64,000 nt of DNA from contig NW_003110383.1 in assembly GCF_000003605.2 (NCBI RefSeq), positions 1 through 64,000 on the forward strand, read 5' to 3'. The notes beneath the pieces are model-generated. The model worked only from the letters and a program-made list of their open reading frames with translations, ran no database searches and had not been told where the DNA came from. The position numbers were made by a program, and so were the translations under genes. The stretch comes from Saccoglossus kowalevskii (Eukaryota > Hemichordata > Enteropneusta > Harrimaniidae). Below are positions 25,135 to 34,140 of the stretch, one piece after another. Numbering within the stretch: the first letter of the stretch is position 1; every line of letters starts with the position of its first letter.

Positions 25135-25188
25135 GCTAAAAGTTCGAAAATGTGAATAAATATTTCGTAAATTGCCGTTAAATTAGCG
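25135..25188. other. Near-invariant 54-bp block of the unit (shown in unit 28)
   Basis: This stretch runs from GCTAAAAGTTCG to GTTAAATTAGCG. Scanning all 70 units I found changes in only two: unit 36 (GAAACTGTG) and unit 52 (ATTTTGTAAA). It contains TTCGAA, AATAAA and the 8-bp palindrome AAATATTT. Stretches of the same size elsewhere in the unit carry many private changes. It may be a protein-binding or positioning site; nothing in it identifies a function. Confidence 0.75.
25155..25160 (+). promoter_or_regulatory. AATAAA word in the near-invariant block (unit 28)
   Basis: The hexamer matches the metazoan poly(A) signal and lies in the most conserved part of every unit. In AT-rich DNA such a hexamer is expected by chance, and no gene lies upstream, so its use as a signal is unproven. 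Confidence 0.25.
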
Positions 25189-25220
25189 TCGTGTTACTCA
25201 AAGTATGTAGAGGTCATAGG

Positions 25221-25254
25221 TCAATTCTAGAAGGTAGTTGTGCAAGCGATATCG
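25221..25254. other. Box I, the two-version block with paired palindromes (unit 28)
   Basis: Box I contains two perfect 8-bp palindromes, TTCTAGAA (25225-25232) and CGATATCG (25247-25254), with centres 22 bp apart, about two helical turns. Box II differs at four linked positions: T to A, G to T, A to C and G to A. Those changes break the outer pairs of both palindromes. By my count 27 units have box I, 33 have box II, 4 have box I', and 5 have hybrid or other forms. Confidence 0.85.
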
Positions 25255-25282
25255 ATTTTAAAACATCCAAATAACATGAAAT

Positions 25283-25298
25283 AGCCGCCAATCCGGCT
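25283..25298 (+). other. Hairpin AGCCG-CCAATC-CGGCT (unit 28)
   Basis: A 5-bp perfect stem encloses a 6-nt loop containing CCAAT. The flanks AAAT and ATTT could extend the stem with a small bulge. A few units break it: units 9 and 15 (CCGGGTTAA), unit 11 (CCTGCCTAA), unit 36 (GCCGTCAATCC). It could be a DNA dyad or an RNA hairpin if transcribed. Confidence 0.55.
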
Positions 25299-25417
25299 TA
25301 ATTTCAAATTACCCATGCAGCTATGCGGTTACGTATACGACAAGTATTTAAAGTAAAGCACCATCGGGCGTGGTTAGTTCTTGCATGGGAGACTGCATGA
25401 GTAAACGAGCTTTAGAC

Positions 25418-25429
25418 TTTATTTTTTTT
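25418..25429 (+). repeat. Variable T-run of the unit, A-interrupted form (unit 28)
   Basis: Here the tract is TTTA followed by eight T. Three forms occur across the array: TTTA plus mostly 7-9 T, TTTAC plus mostly 7-8 T, and an uninterrupted T-run of 9 to 17. The uninterrupted form is mostly found in units with box II. Its length differences account for much of the variation in unit length. Confidence 0.85.
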
Positions 25430-25542
25430 GGTTCCATCACACACATGGAAAAGATATAAGGCAACGTTTCTGCATTTTTTCTTACTGTGATGTCAATCAT
25501 TTATAGTGGAAAATCGAGAATTTTTTGTAATTTTTTTTATTA

Positions 25543-25707
25543 ATGAAAAGTTTTCACATTCCTTCTAATTTCACGAACAATTTGTTGATATTGTCGGCAC
25601 GTAGTGAGTTTAAGCTGTTAACACATCGTGCAAAGTTGTTCAAAGTGATTGCAAAGTTGTGCAAAGTTATTGCAAAGTTGGTAGATGTATTTGTATATAT
25701 GACCTAA
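25543..25707 (+). other. Recurrent 54-codon ATG frame, probably not coding (unit 28 example)
   Basis: The frame starts at ATG in TTAATGAAAAG, begins MKSFHIPSNF and ends VYMT at TAA. Its middle shows a 7-residue repeat (KLFKVIA, KLCKVIA) that simply reflects the 21-bp DNA period of sub-repeat C. The frame recurs in most units. A longer 66-codon version, opening at GTG, appears only where the T-run upstream has seven instead of eight T. Differences between units are mostly amino-acid changes: S to C, T to M, F to L, K to M, V to A, D to G. Stops occur in units 27, 55 and 62, frameshifts in 14, 15, 17, 30, 38 and 50, and loss of ATG in 31. There is no sign of protein-level constraint, no signal peptide and no recognisable domain. 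Confidence 0.7.
25631..25677 (+). repeat. Five CAAAG words at helical pitch (unit 28)
   Basis: CAAAG begins at 25631, 25641, 25652, 25662 and 25673, giving spacings of 10, 11, 10 and 11 bp (mean 10.5 bp). The underlying period is 21 bp. Short A-tracts phased this way would face one side of the helix, and this could favour curvature or nucleosome rotation; that effect is an inference. The pattern recurs in nearly every unit; in units 13, 23 and 59 one of the five words is replaced by CTATG. Confidence 0.85.
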
Positions 25708-25717
25708 GTTGTTGGCA

Positions 25718-25725
25718 TATATAAA
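25718..25725 (+). promoter_or_regulatory. TATATAAA word, possible TATA box (unit 28)
   Basis: TATATAAA fits the TATA-box consensus and is followed by the GC-containing ACGCGCAG. It is kept in almost all units. If it drove transcription, RNA would start near the end of one unit and could reach AATAAA in the next, a span of roughly 330-350 nt. No transcript evidence is available here. Confidence 0.3.
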
Positions 25726-25782
25726 CGCGCAGTTGTAAAGACGACAAATTTAATATAAACCAGTTAAATGCAGCCTATAGAT

Positions 25783-25794
25783 GTTCACATGAAC
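25783..25794. other. Inverted repeat GTTCA-CA-TGAAC (unit 28)
   Basis: Two 5-bp arms are separated by 2 bp near the 3' end of the unit. It is kept in nearly all units. Unit 12 (CATGAGC) is one exception. Unit 8 has lost 7 bp just before it but keeps the arms. Confidence 0.6.
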
Positions 25795-25818
25795 TGACTG
25801 TAAAATGTTAGAAAACAG

Positions 25819-26741
25819 CGTGCAAAGTTGGAAAAAGCGATTGAAATGTTGGCGAAGTTGTTAGTATATTAAACCTAAGTGATTGTCATGACAACCCCGC
25901 AGTTAAATTTCGAAATCATTAGGTAAATGTCCTGAGTATGACAACAGCCACCCAAAACGTCGGTAACAAACTGCTTACAAAGTTTTGAAAAGCGATTGCA
26001 AAGTTGGTATTTTCATTCGGGATTGTTACCTGTGATATCATTGTAACAAGTCCCATAGCTAAAAGTTCGAAAATGTGAATAAATATTTCGTAAATTGCCG
26101 TTAAATTAGCGTAGTGTTACTCAAAGTATTTAGAGGTCATAGGACAAATCTAGAAGGTATTTGTGCCAGCAATATCGATTTTAAAACATCCAAATAACAT
26201 GAAATAGCCGCCAATCCGGCTTAATTTCAAATTACCCATGCAGCTATGCGGTTACGTAAACGACAAGTATTTAAAGTAAAGCACCATCGGGCGTGGTTAG
26301 TTCTTGCAAGGGAGACTGCATGAGTAAACGAGCTTTAGAATTTTTTTTTTTTGGTTCCATCACACACATGGAAAAGATATAAGGCAACGTTTCTGCATTT
26401 TTTCTTACTGTGATGTCAATCATTTATAGTGGAAAATCGTGAATTTTTTGTAATTTTTTTTATTAATGAAAAGTTTTCACATTCCTTCTAATTTCACGAA
26501 CAATTTGTTGATATTGTCGGCACGTAGTGAGTTTAAGCTGTTAACACATCGTGCAAAGTTGTTCAAAGTGATTGCAAAGTTGTGCAAAGTTATTGCAAAG
26601 TTGGTAGATGTATTTGTATACATGACCTAAGTTGTTGGCATATATAAACGCGCAGTTGTAAAGACGACAAATTTAATATAAACCAGTTAAATGCAGCCTA
26701 TAGATGTTCACATGAACTGACTGTAAAATGTTAGAAAACAG
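25819..26741 (+). repeat. Satellite unit 29
   Basis: Box II with AGGACAAATC, GCAAGGGAG and TTTAGAATTT, all shared only with unit 64. T-run of 12, GTATACATG, AAGACGAC end. ATATTAAACC and AAGTATTTAGAGG are private. Confidence 0.97.
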
Positions 26742-27663
26742 CGTGCAAAGTTGGAAAAAGCGATTGAAATGTTGGCGAAGTTGTTAGTATATTTAACCTA
26801 AGTGATTGTCCTGACAACCCCGCAGTTAAATTTCGAAATCATTAGGTAAATGTCCTGAGTATGACAACAGCCACCCAAAACGTCGGTAACAAACTGCTTA
26901 CAAAGTTTTGAAAAGCGATTGCAAAGTTGGTATTTTCATTCGGGATTGTTACCTGTGATATCATTGTAACAAGTCCCATAGCTAAAAGTTCGAAAATGTG
27001 AATAAATATTTCGTAAATTGCCGTTAAATTAGCGTCGTGTTACTCAAAGTATGTAGAGGTCATAGGTCAATTCTAGAAGGTAGTTGTGCAAGCGATATCG
27101 ATTTTAAAACATCCAAATAACATGAAATAGCCGCCAATCCGGCTTAATTTCAAATTACGCATGCAGCTATGCGGTTACATATACGACAAGTATTTAAAGT
27201 AAAGCACCATCGGGCGTGGTTAGTTCTTGCATGGGAGACTGCATGAGTAAACGAGCTTTAGACTTTATTTTTTTTGGTTCCATCACACACATGGAAAAGA
27301 TATAAGGCAACGTTTCTGCATTTTTTCTTACTGTGATGTCAATCATTTATAGTGGAAAATCGAGAATTTTTTGTGATATTTTTTATTAATGAAAAGTTTT
27401 CACATTCCTTCTAATTTCACGAACAATTTGTTGATATTATCGCACGTAGTGAGTTTAAGCTGTTAACACATCGTGCAAAGTTGTTCAAAGTAATTGCAAA
27501 GTTGTGCAAAGTTATTGCAAAGTTGGTAGATGCATTTGTATACATGACCTAAGTTGTTGGCATATATAAACGCGCAGTTGTAAAGACGACAAATTTAATA
27601 TAAACCAGTTAAATGCAGCCTATAGATGTTCACATGAACTGACTGTAAAATGTTAGAAAACAG
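26742..27663 (+). repeat. Satellite unit 30
   Basis: Box I, AAGACGAC end. GTGATATTTTTT, AAAGTAATTG and GATGCATTTG are shared with unit 65, and ATTATCGCACG with unit 15. TTACGCATG with TTACATATACG is shared with unit 67. GTCCTGAC recurs in unit 44. Confidence 0.97.
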
Positions 27664-28586
27664 CGTGCAAAGTTGGAAAAAGCGATTAAAATGTTGGCGA
27701 AGTTGTTAGTATATTTAACCTAAGTGATTGTCATGACAACCCCGCAGTTAAATTTCGAAATCATTAGGTAAATGTCCTGAGTATGACAACAGCCACCCAA
27801 AACGTCGGTAACAAACTGCTTACAAAGTTTTGAAAAGCGATTGCAAAGTTGGTATTTTCATTCGGGATTGTTACCTGTGATATCATTGTAACAAGTCCCA
27901 TAGCTAAAAGTTCGAAAATGTGAATAAATATTTCGTAAATTGCCGTTAAATTAGCGTCGTGTTACTCAAAGTATGTAGAGGTCATAGGTCAATTCTAGAA
28001 GGTAGTTGTGCAAGCGATATCGATTTTAAAACATCCAAATAACATGAAATAGCCGCCAATCCGGCTTAATTTCAAATTACCCATGCAGCTATGCGGTTAC
28101 GTAAACGACAAGTATTTAAAGTAAAGCACCATCGGGCGTGGTTAGTTCTTGCATGGGAGACTGCATGAGTAAACGATCTTTAGACTTTATTTTTTTTGGT
28201 TCCATCACACACATGGAAAAGATATAAGGCAACGTTTCTGCATTTTTTCTTACTCTGATGTCAATCATTTATAGTGGAAAATCGAGAATGTTTTGTAATT
28301 TTTTTTATTAAGGAAAAGTTTTCACATTCCTTCTAATTTCACGAACAATTTGTTGATATTGTCGGCACGTAGTGAGTTTAAGCTGTTAACACATCGTGCA
28401 AAGTTGTTCAAAGTGATTGCAAAGTTGTGCAAAGTTATTGCAAAGTTGGTAGATGTATTTGTATATATGACCTAAGTTGTTGGCATATATAAACGCGCAG
28501 TTGTAAAGACGACAAATTTAATATAAACCAGTTAAATGCAGCCTATAGATGTTCACATGAACTGACTGTAAAATGTTAGAAAACAG
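27664..28586 (+). repeat. Satellite unit 31
   Basis: Box I, CCC/GGT, AAGACGAC end. GATTAAAATG, CGATCTTTAG and ACTCTGATG match units 16 and 66. GAGAATGTTTTG and AAGGAAAAG are private. The latter removes the ATG of the 54-codon frame. Confidence 0.97.
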
Positions 28587-29509
28587 CGTGCAAAGTTGGA
28601 AAAAGCGATTGAAATGTTGGCGAAGTTGTTAGTATATTTAACCTAAGTGATTGTCATGACAACCCCGCAGTTAAATTTCGAAATCATTAGGTAAATGTCC
28701 TGAGTATGACAACAGCCACCCAAAACGTCGGTAACAAACTGCTTACAAAGTTTTGAAAAGCGATTGCAAAGTTGGTATATTCATTCGGGATTGTTACATG
28801 TGATATCATTGTAACAAGTCCCATAGCTAAAAGTTCGAAAATGTGAATAAATATTTCGTAAATTGCCGTTAAATTAGCGTCGTGTTACTCAAAGTATGTA
28901 GAGGTCATAGGTCAATTCTAGAAGGTAGTTGTGCAAGCGATATCGATTTTAAAACATCCAAATAACATTAAATAGCCGCCAATCCGGCTTAATTTCAAAT
29001 TACCCATGCAGCTATGCGGTTACATATACGACAAGTATTTAAAGTAAAGCACCATCGAGCGTGGTTAGTTCTTGCATGGGAGACTGCATGAGTAAACGAG
29101 CTTTAGACTTTATTTTTTTTGGTTCCATCACACACATGGAAAAGATATAAGGCAACGTTTCTGCATTTTTTCTTACTGTGATGTTAATCATTTATAGTGG
29201 AAAATCGAGAATTTTTTGTAATATTTTTTATTAATGAAAAGTTTTCACATTCTTTCTAATTTCACGAACAATTTGTTGATATTGTCGGCACGTAGTGAGT
29301 TTAAGCTGTTAACACATCGTGCAAAGTTGTTCAATATGATTGCAAAGTTGTGCAAAGTTATTGCAAAGTTGGTAGATGTATTTGTATACATGACCTAAGT
29401 TGTTGGCATATATAAACGCGCAGTTGTAAAGACGACAAATTTATTATAAACCAGTTAAATGCAGCCTATAGATGTTCACATGAACTGACTGTAAAATGTT
29501 AGAAAACAG
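28587..29509 (+). repeat. Satellite unit 32
   Basis: Box I, AAGACGAC end. TATATTCATT, TTACATG, CATCGAGCG, GATGTTAATC and CATTCTTTC match unit 2; the first two also match unit 67. ACATTAAATAG, CAATATGATTG and TTTATTATAAACC are private. Confidence 0.97.
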
Positions 29510-30439
29510 CGTGCAAAGTTGGAAAAAGCGATTGAAATGTTGGCGAAGTTGTTAGTATATTTAACCTAAGTGATTGTCATGACAACCCCGCAGTTAAATT
29601 TCGAAATCATTAGTAAATGTTCTGAGTATGACAACAGCCACCCAAAACGTCGGTAACAACTGCTTACAAAGTTTTGAAAAGCGATTGCAAAGTTGGTATT
29701 TTCATTCGGGATTGTTACCTGTGATATCATTGTAACAAGTCCCATAGCTAAAAGTTCGAAAATGTGAATAAATATTTCGTAAATTGCCGTTAAATTAGCG
29801 TAGTGTTACTCAAAGTATGTAGAGGTCATACATAGGTCAAATCTAGAATGTATTTGTGCCAGCAATATCGATTTTAAAACATCCAAATAACATGAAATAG
29901 CCGCCAATCCGGCTTAATTTAAAATTACTCATGCAGCTATGCGGTTATGTAAACGACAAGTATTTGAAGTAAAGCACCATCGGGCGTGGTTAGTTCTTGC
30001 ATGGGAGACTGCATGAGTAAACGAGCTTTAGACTTTTTTTTTTTTTTTTTGGTTCCATCACACACATGGAAAAGATATAAGGCAACGTTTCTGCATTTTT
30101 TCTTACTGTGATGTCAATCATTTATAGTGGAAAATCGAGAATTTTTTGTAATTTTTTTTGTTAATGAAAAGTGTTCACATTCCTTCTAATTTCACGAACA
30201 ATTTGTTGATATTGTCGGCACGTAGTGAGTTTAAGCTGTTAACACATCGTGCAAAGTTGTTCAAAGTGATTGCAAAGTTGTGCAAAGTGATTGCAAAGTT
30301 GGTAGATGTATTTGTATATATGACCTAAGTTGTTGGCATATATAAACGCGCAGTTGTAAAGTCGACAAATTTAATATAAACCAGTTAAATGCAGCCTATA
30401 GATGTTCACATGAACTGACTGTAAAATGTTAGAAAACAG
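29510..30439 (+). repeat. Satellite unit 33
   Basis: Box II after a 4-bp insertion (CATACATAGG), T-run of 17, TTTGAAGTAAAG, GAAAAGTGTTCAC, and a third CAAAGTGATT. All are shared with unit 68 only. It is a 930-bp unit. ATTAGTAAATG and GGTAACAACTG are private losses. Confidence 0.97.
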
Positions 30440-31365
30440 CGTGCAAAGTTGGAAAAAGCAATTGAAATGTTGGCGAAGTTGCTAGTATATTTAACCTAAG
30501 TGATTGTCATGACAACCCCGCAGTTAAATTTCGAAATCATTAGGTAAATGTCCTGAGTATGACAACAGCCACCCAAAACGTCGGTAACAAACTGCTTACA
30601 AAGTTTTGAAAAGCGATTGCAAAGTTGGTATTTTCATTCGGGATTGTTACCTGTGATATCATTGTATTAAGTCCCATAGCTAAAAGTTCGAAAATGTGAA
30701 TAAATATTTCGTAAATTGCCGTTAAATTAGCGTAGTGTTACTCAAAGTATGTAGAGGTCATAGGTCAAATCTAGAAGGTATTTGTGCCAGCAATATCAAT
30801 TTTAAAACATCCAAATAACATGAAATAGCCGCCAATCCGGCTTAATTTAAAATTACCCATGCAGCTATGCGGTTATGTAAACGACAAGTAATTTAAAGTA
30901 AAGCACCATCGGGCGTGGTTAATTCTTGCATGGGAGACTGCATGAGTAAACTAGCTTTAGACTTTACTTTTTTTTTTGGTTCCATCACACACATGGAAAA
31001 GATATAAGGCAACGTTTCTGCATTTTTTCTTACTGTGATGTCAATCATTTATAGTGGAAAATCGAGAATTTTTTGTAATTTTTTTATTAATGAAAAGTTT
31101 TCACATTCCTTCTAATTTCACGAACAATTTGTTGATATTGTCGGCACGTAGTGAGTTTAAGCTGTTAACACATCGTGCAAAGTTGTTCAAAGTGATTGCA
31201 AAGTTGTGCAAAGTTATTGCAAAGTTGGTAGATGTATTTGTATATATGACCTAAGTTGTTGGCATATATAAACGCGCAGTTGTAAAGTCGACAAATTTAA
31301 TATAAACCAGTTAAATGCAGCCTATAGATGTTCACATGAACTGACTGTAAAATGTTAGAAAACAG
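30440..31365 (+). repeat. Satellite unit 34
   Basis: Box II with private ATATCAATTTT, CCC/GGT, AAGTCGAC end. GCAATTGAAATG at the start is shared with unit 69, after which the two part. TGTATTAAGTCC, AGTAATTTAAAG and AAACTAGC are private. The GTG-started frame is open at 31054-31254. Confidence 0.97.
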
Positions 31366-32287
31366 CGTGCAAAGTTGGAAAAAGCGATTGAAATGTTGGC
31401 GAAGTTGCTAGTATATTTAACCTAAGTGATTGTCATGACAACCCCGCAGTTAAATTTCGAAATCATTAGGTAAATGTCCTGAGTATGACAACAGCCACCC
31501 AAAACGTCGGTAACAAACTGCTTACAAAGTTTTGAAAAGCGATTGCAAAGTTGGTATTTTCATTCGGGATTGTTACCTGTGATATCATTGTAACAAGTCC
31601 CATAGCTAAAAGTTCGAAAATGTGAATAAATATTTCGTAAATTGCCGTTAAATTAGCGTAGTGTTACTCAAAGTATGTAGAGGTCATAGGTCAAATCTAG
31701 AAGGTATTTGTGCCAGCAATATCGATTTTAAAACATCCAAATAACATGAAATAGCCGCCAATCCGGCTTAATTTAAAATTACCCATGCAGCTATGCGGTT
31801 ATGTAAACGACAAGTATTTAAAGTAAAGCACCATCGGGCGTGGTTAGTTCTTGCATGGGAGACTGCATGAGTAAACGAGCTTTAGACTTTTTTGGGGGGG
31901 TTCCATCACACACATGGAAAAGATATAAGGCAACGTTTCTGCATTTTTTCTTACTGTGATGTCAATCATTTATAGTGGAAAATCGAGAATTTTTTGTAAT
32001 TTGTTTTATTAATGAAAAGTTTTCACATTCCTTCTAATTTCACGAACAATTTGTTGATATTGTCGGCACGTAGTGAGTTTAAGCTGTTAACACATCGTGC
32101 AAAGTTGTTCAAAGTGATTGCAAAGTTGTGCAAAGTTATTGCAAAGTTGGTAGATGTATTTGTATATATGACCTAAGTTGTTGGCATATATAAACGCGCA
32201 GTTGTAAAGACGACAAATTTAATATAAACCAGTTAAATGCAGCCTATAGATGTTCACATGAACTGACTGTAAAATGTTAGAAAACAG
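31366..32287 (+). repeat. Satellite unit 35
   Basis: Box II, GGTTATGTAAAC and TTGCTAG as in unit 34, AAGACGAC end. The T-run is reduced to six T followed by seven G. GTAATTTGTTTTATT is private. Confidence 0.97.
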
Positions 32288-33212
32288 CGTGCAAAGTTGG
32301 AAAAAGCGATTGAAATGTTGGCGAAGTTGTTAGTATATTTAACCTAAGTGATTGTCATGACAACCCCGCAGTTAAATTTCGAAATCATTAGGTAAATGTC
32401 CTGAGTATGACAACAGCCACCCAAAACGTCGGTAACAAACTGCTTACAAAGTTTTGAAAAGCGATTGCAAAGTTAGTATTTTCATTCGGGATTGTTACAT
32501 GTGATATCATTGTAACAAGTCCTATAGCTAAAAGTTCGAAACTGTGAATAAATATTTCGTAAATTGCCGTTAAATTAGCGTAGTGTTACTCAAAGTATGT
32601 AGAGGTCATAGGTCAAATCTAGAAGGTAGATGTGCAAGCGATATCGATTTTAAAACATCCAAATAACATGAAATAGCCGTCAATCCGGCTTAATTTCAAA
32701 TTACTTATGCAGCTATGCGGTTACGTAAACGACAAGTATTTAAAGTAAAGCACCATCTGGCGTGGTTAGTTCTTGCATGGGAGACTGCATGAGTAAACGA
32801 GCTTTAGACTTTATTTTTTGTTTGGTTCCATCACACACATGGAAAAGATATAAGGCAACGTTTCTGCATTTTTTCTTACTGTGATGTCAATTATTTATAG
32901 TGGAAAATCGTGAATTTTTTGTAATTTTTTTTATTAATGAAAAGTTTTCACATTCCTTCTAATTTCACGAACAATTTGTTGATATTGTCGGCACGTAGTG
33001 AGTTTAAGCTGTTTACACATCGTGCAAAGTTGTTCAAAGTGATTGCAAAGTTGTGCAAAGTTATTGCAAAGTTGGTAGATGTATTTGTATATATGACCTA
33101 AGTTGTTGGCATATATAAACGCGCAGTTGTAAAGTCGATAAATTTAATATAAACCAGTTAAATGCAGCCTATATATGTTCACATGAACTGACTGTAAAAT
33201 GTCAGAAAACAG
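32288..33212 (+). repeat. Satellite unit 36
   Basis: The box is a chimera: the box II left part (AAATCTAG) joined to GTAGATGTGCAAGCG. AAAGTTAGTATT and CCTATAG recall unit 6. GAAACTGTG is one of only two changes seen in the near-invariant block. The end is AAGTCGAT, as in unit 59. Confidence 0.97.
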
Positions 33213-34140
33213 CGTGCAAAGTTGGAAAAAGCGATTGAAATGTTGGCGAAGTTGTTAGTATATTTAACCTAAGTGATTGTCATGACAACCCCGCAGTTAA
33301 ATTTCGAAATCATTAGGTAAATGTCCCGAGTATGACAACAGCCACCCAAAACGTCGGTAACAAACTGCTTACAAAGTTTTGAAAAGCGATTGCAAAGTTG
33401 GTATTTTCATTCGGGATTGTTACCTGTGATATCATTGTAACAAGTCCCATAGCTAAAAGTTCGAAAATGTGAATAAATATTTCGTAAATTGCCGTTAAAT
33501 TAGCGTAGTGTTACTCAAAGTATGTAGAGGTCATAGGTCAAATCTAGAAGGTATTTGTGCCAGCAATATCGATTTTAAAATATCCAAATAACATGAAATA
33601 GCCGCCAATCCGGCTTAATTTCAAATTATCCATGCAGCTATGCGGTTACGTAAACGACAAGTATTTAAAGTAAAGCACCATCGGGCGTGGTTAGTTCTTG
33701 CATGGGAGACTGCATGAGTAAACAAGCTTTAGACTTTTTTTTTTTTTTTTTGGTTCCATCACACACATGGAAAAGATATAAGGCAACGTTTCTGCATTTT
33801 TTCTTACTGTGATGTCAATCATTTATAGTGGAAAATCGTGAATTTTTTGTAATTTTTTTTATTAATGAAAAGTTTTCACATTCCTTCTAATTTCACGAAC
33901 AATTTGTTGATATTGTCGGCACGTAGTGAGTTTAAGCTGTTAACACATCGTGCAAAGTTGTTCAAAGTGATTGCAAAGTTGTGCAAAGTTATTGCAAAGT
34001 TGGTAGATGTATTTGTATATATGACCTAAGTTGTTGGCATATATAAAAGCGCAGTTGTAAAGTAGACACATTTAATATAAACCAGTTAAATGCAGCGTAT
34101 AGATGTTCACATGAACTGACTGTAAAATGTTAGAAAACAG
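33213..34140 (+). repeat. Satellite unit 37
   Basis: Box II, CCC/GGT, T-run of 17, TTATCCATG and AAACAAGC as in unit 24. The end is AAGTAGACACAT with AAAAGCGCAG and GCGTATAG, the unit-17 type. Confidence 0.97.

Larger units (their letters stand above)
25051..25189 (+). repeat. Sub-repeat B of the unit (shown in unit 28)
   Basis: Second internal copy. CTTACAAAGTTTTGAAAAGCG aligns with the start of A. ACCTGTGATATCATTG aligns with ACCTAAGTGATTG, and AGTTCGAAAATGTG with the TTCGAAATC part of A. It contains most of the near-invariant block. The right boundary is approximate. Confidence 0.65.
24896..25818 (+). repeat. Satellite unit 28 (reference unit for internal features)
   Basis: Box I, CTC/GGT, AAGACGAC end. 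It has few private changes (TTACGTATACG), so the internal motifs are placed on it. It does not match unit 63, which lies at the expected long-range offset. Confidence 0.97.
25627..25818 (+). repeat. Sub-repeat C of the unit (shown in unit 28)
   Basis: Third internal copy, about 37 bp longer than A, mainly because the CAAAG-word region is expanded by about 21 bp. After the CAAAG words come GACCTAAGTTGTTGGC, CGCGCAGTTGTAAAG and then GTCGACAAATTTAATA or a variant, parallel to A. It runs straight into sub-repeat A of the next unit. Confidence 0.7.
26141..30470 (+). repeat. Long-range duplicated block, left copy (units 29-33)
   Basis: Marker variants occur in the same order as in the right-hand copy at a nearly constant offset of about 32,307 bp: AGGACAAATC, GTGATATTTTTT, GATTAAAATG with CGATCTTTAG, TATATTCATT, CATACATAGG with GAAAAGTGTTCAC, and GCAATTGAAATG. 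Boundaries are approximate. Confidence 0.75.

Noticed and set aside
25131-25150. RNA polymerase III promoter or tRNA-derived SINE
   Set aside because: AGTTCGAAAAT resembles part of a B box (GGTTCGAATCC), but no proper A box lies at the right distance and there is no tRNA-like fold.
25162-25180. CENP-B box
   Set aside because: TTTCGTAAATTGCCGTT in the near-invariant block fits 6 of the 9 core positions of the human box (TTCG yes; the central A no; only two of CGGG). That is too weak to call, although a diverged factor cannot be excluded.
25388-25400. TGCATG pair (GCATGGGAGACTGCATG) as a regulatory module
   Set aside because: TGCATG occurs twice 12 bp apart in most units, but this could be chance and nothing else supports a splicing or binding role.
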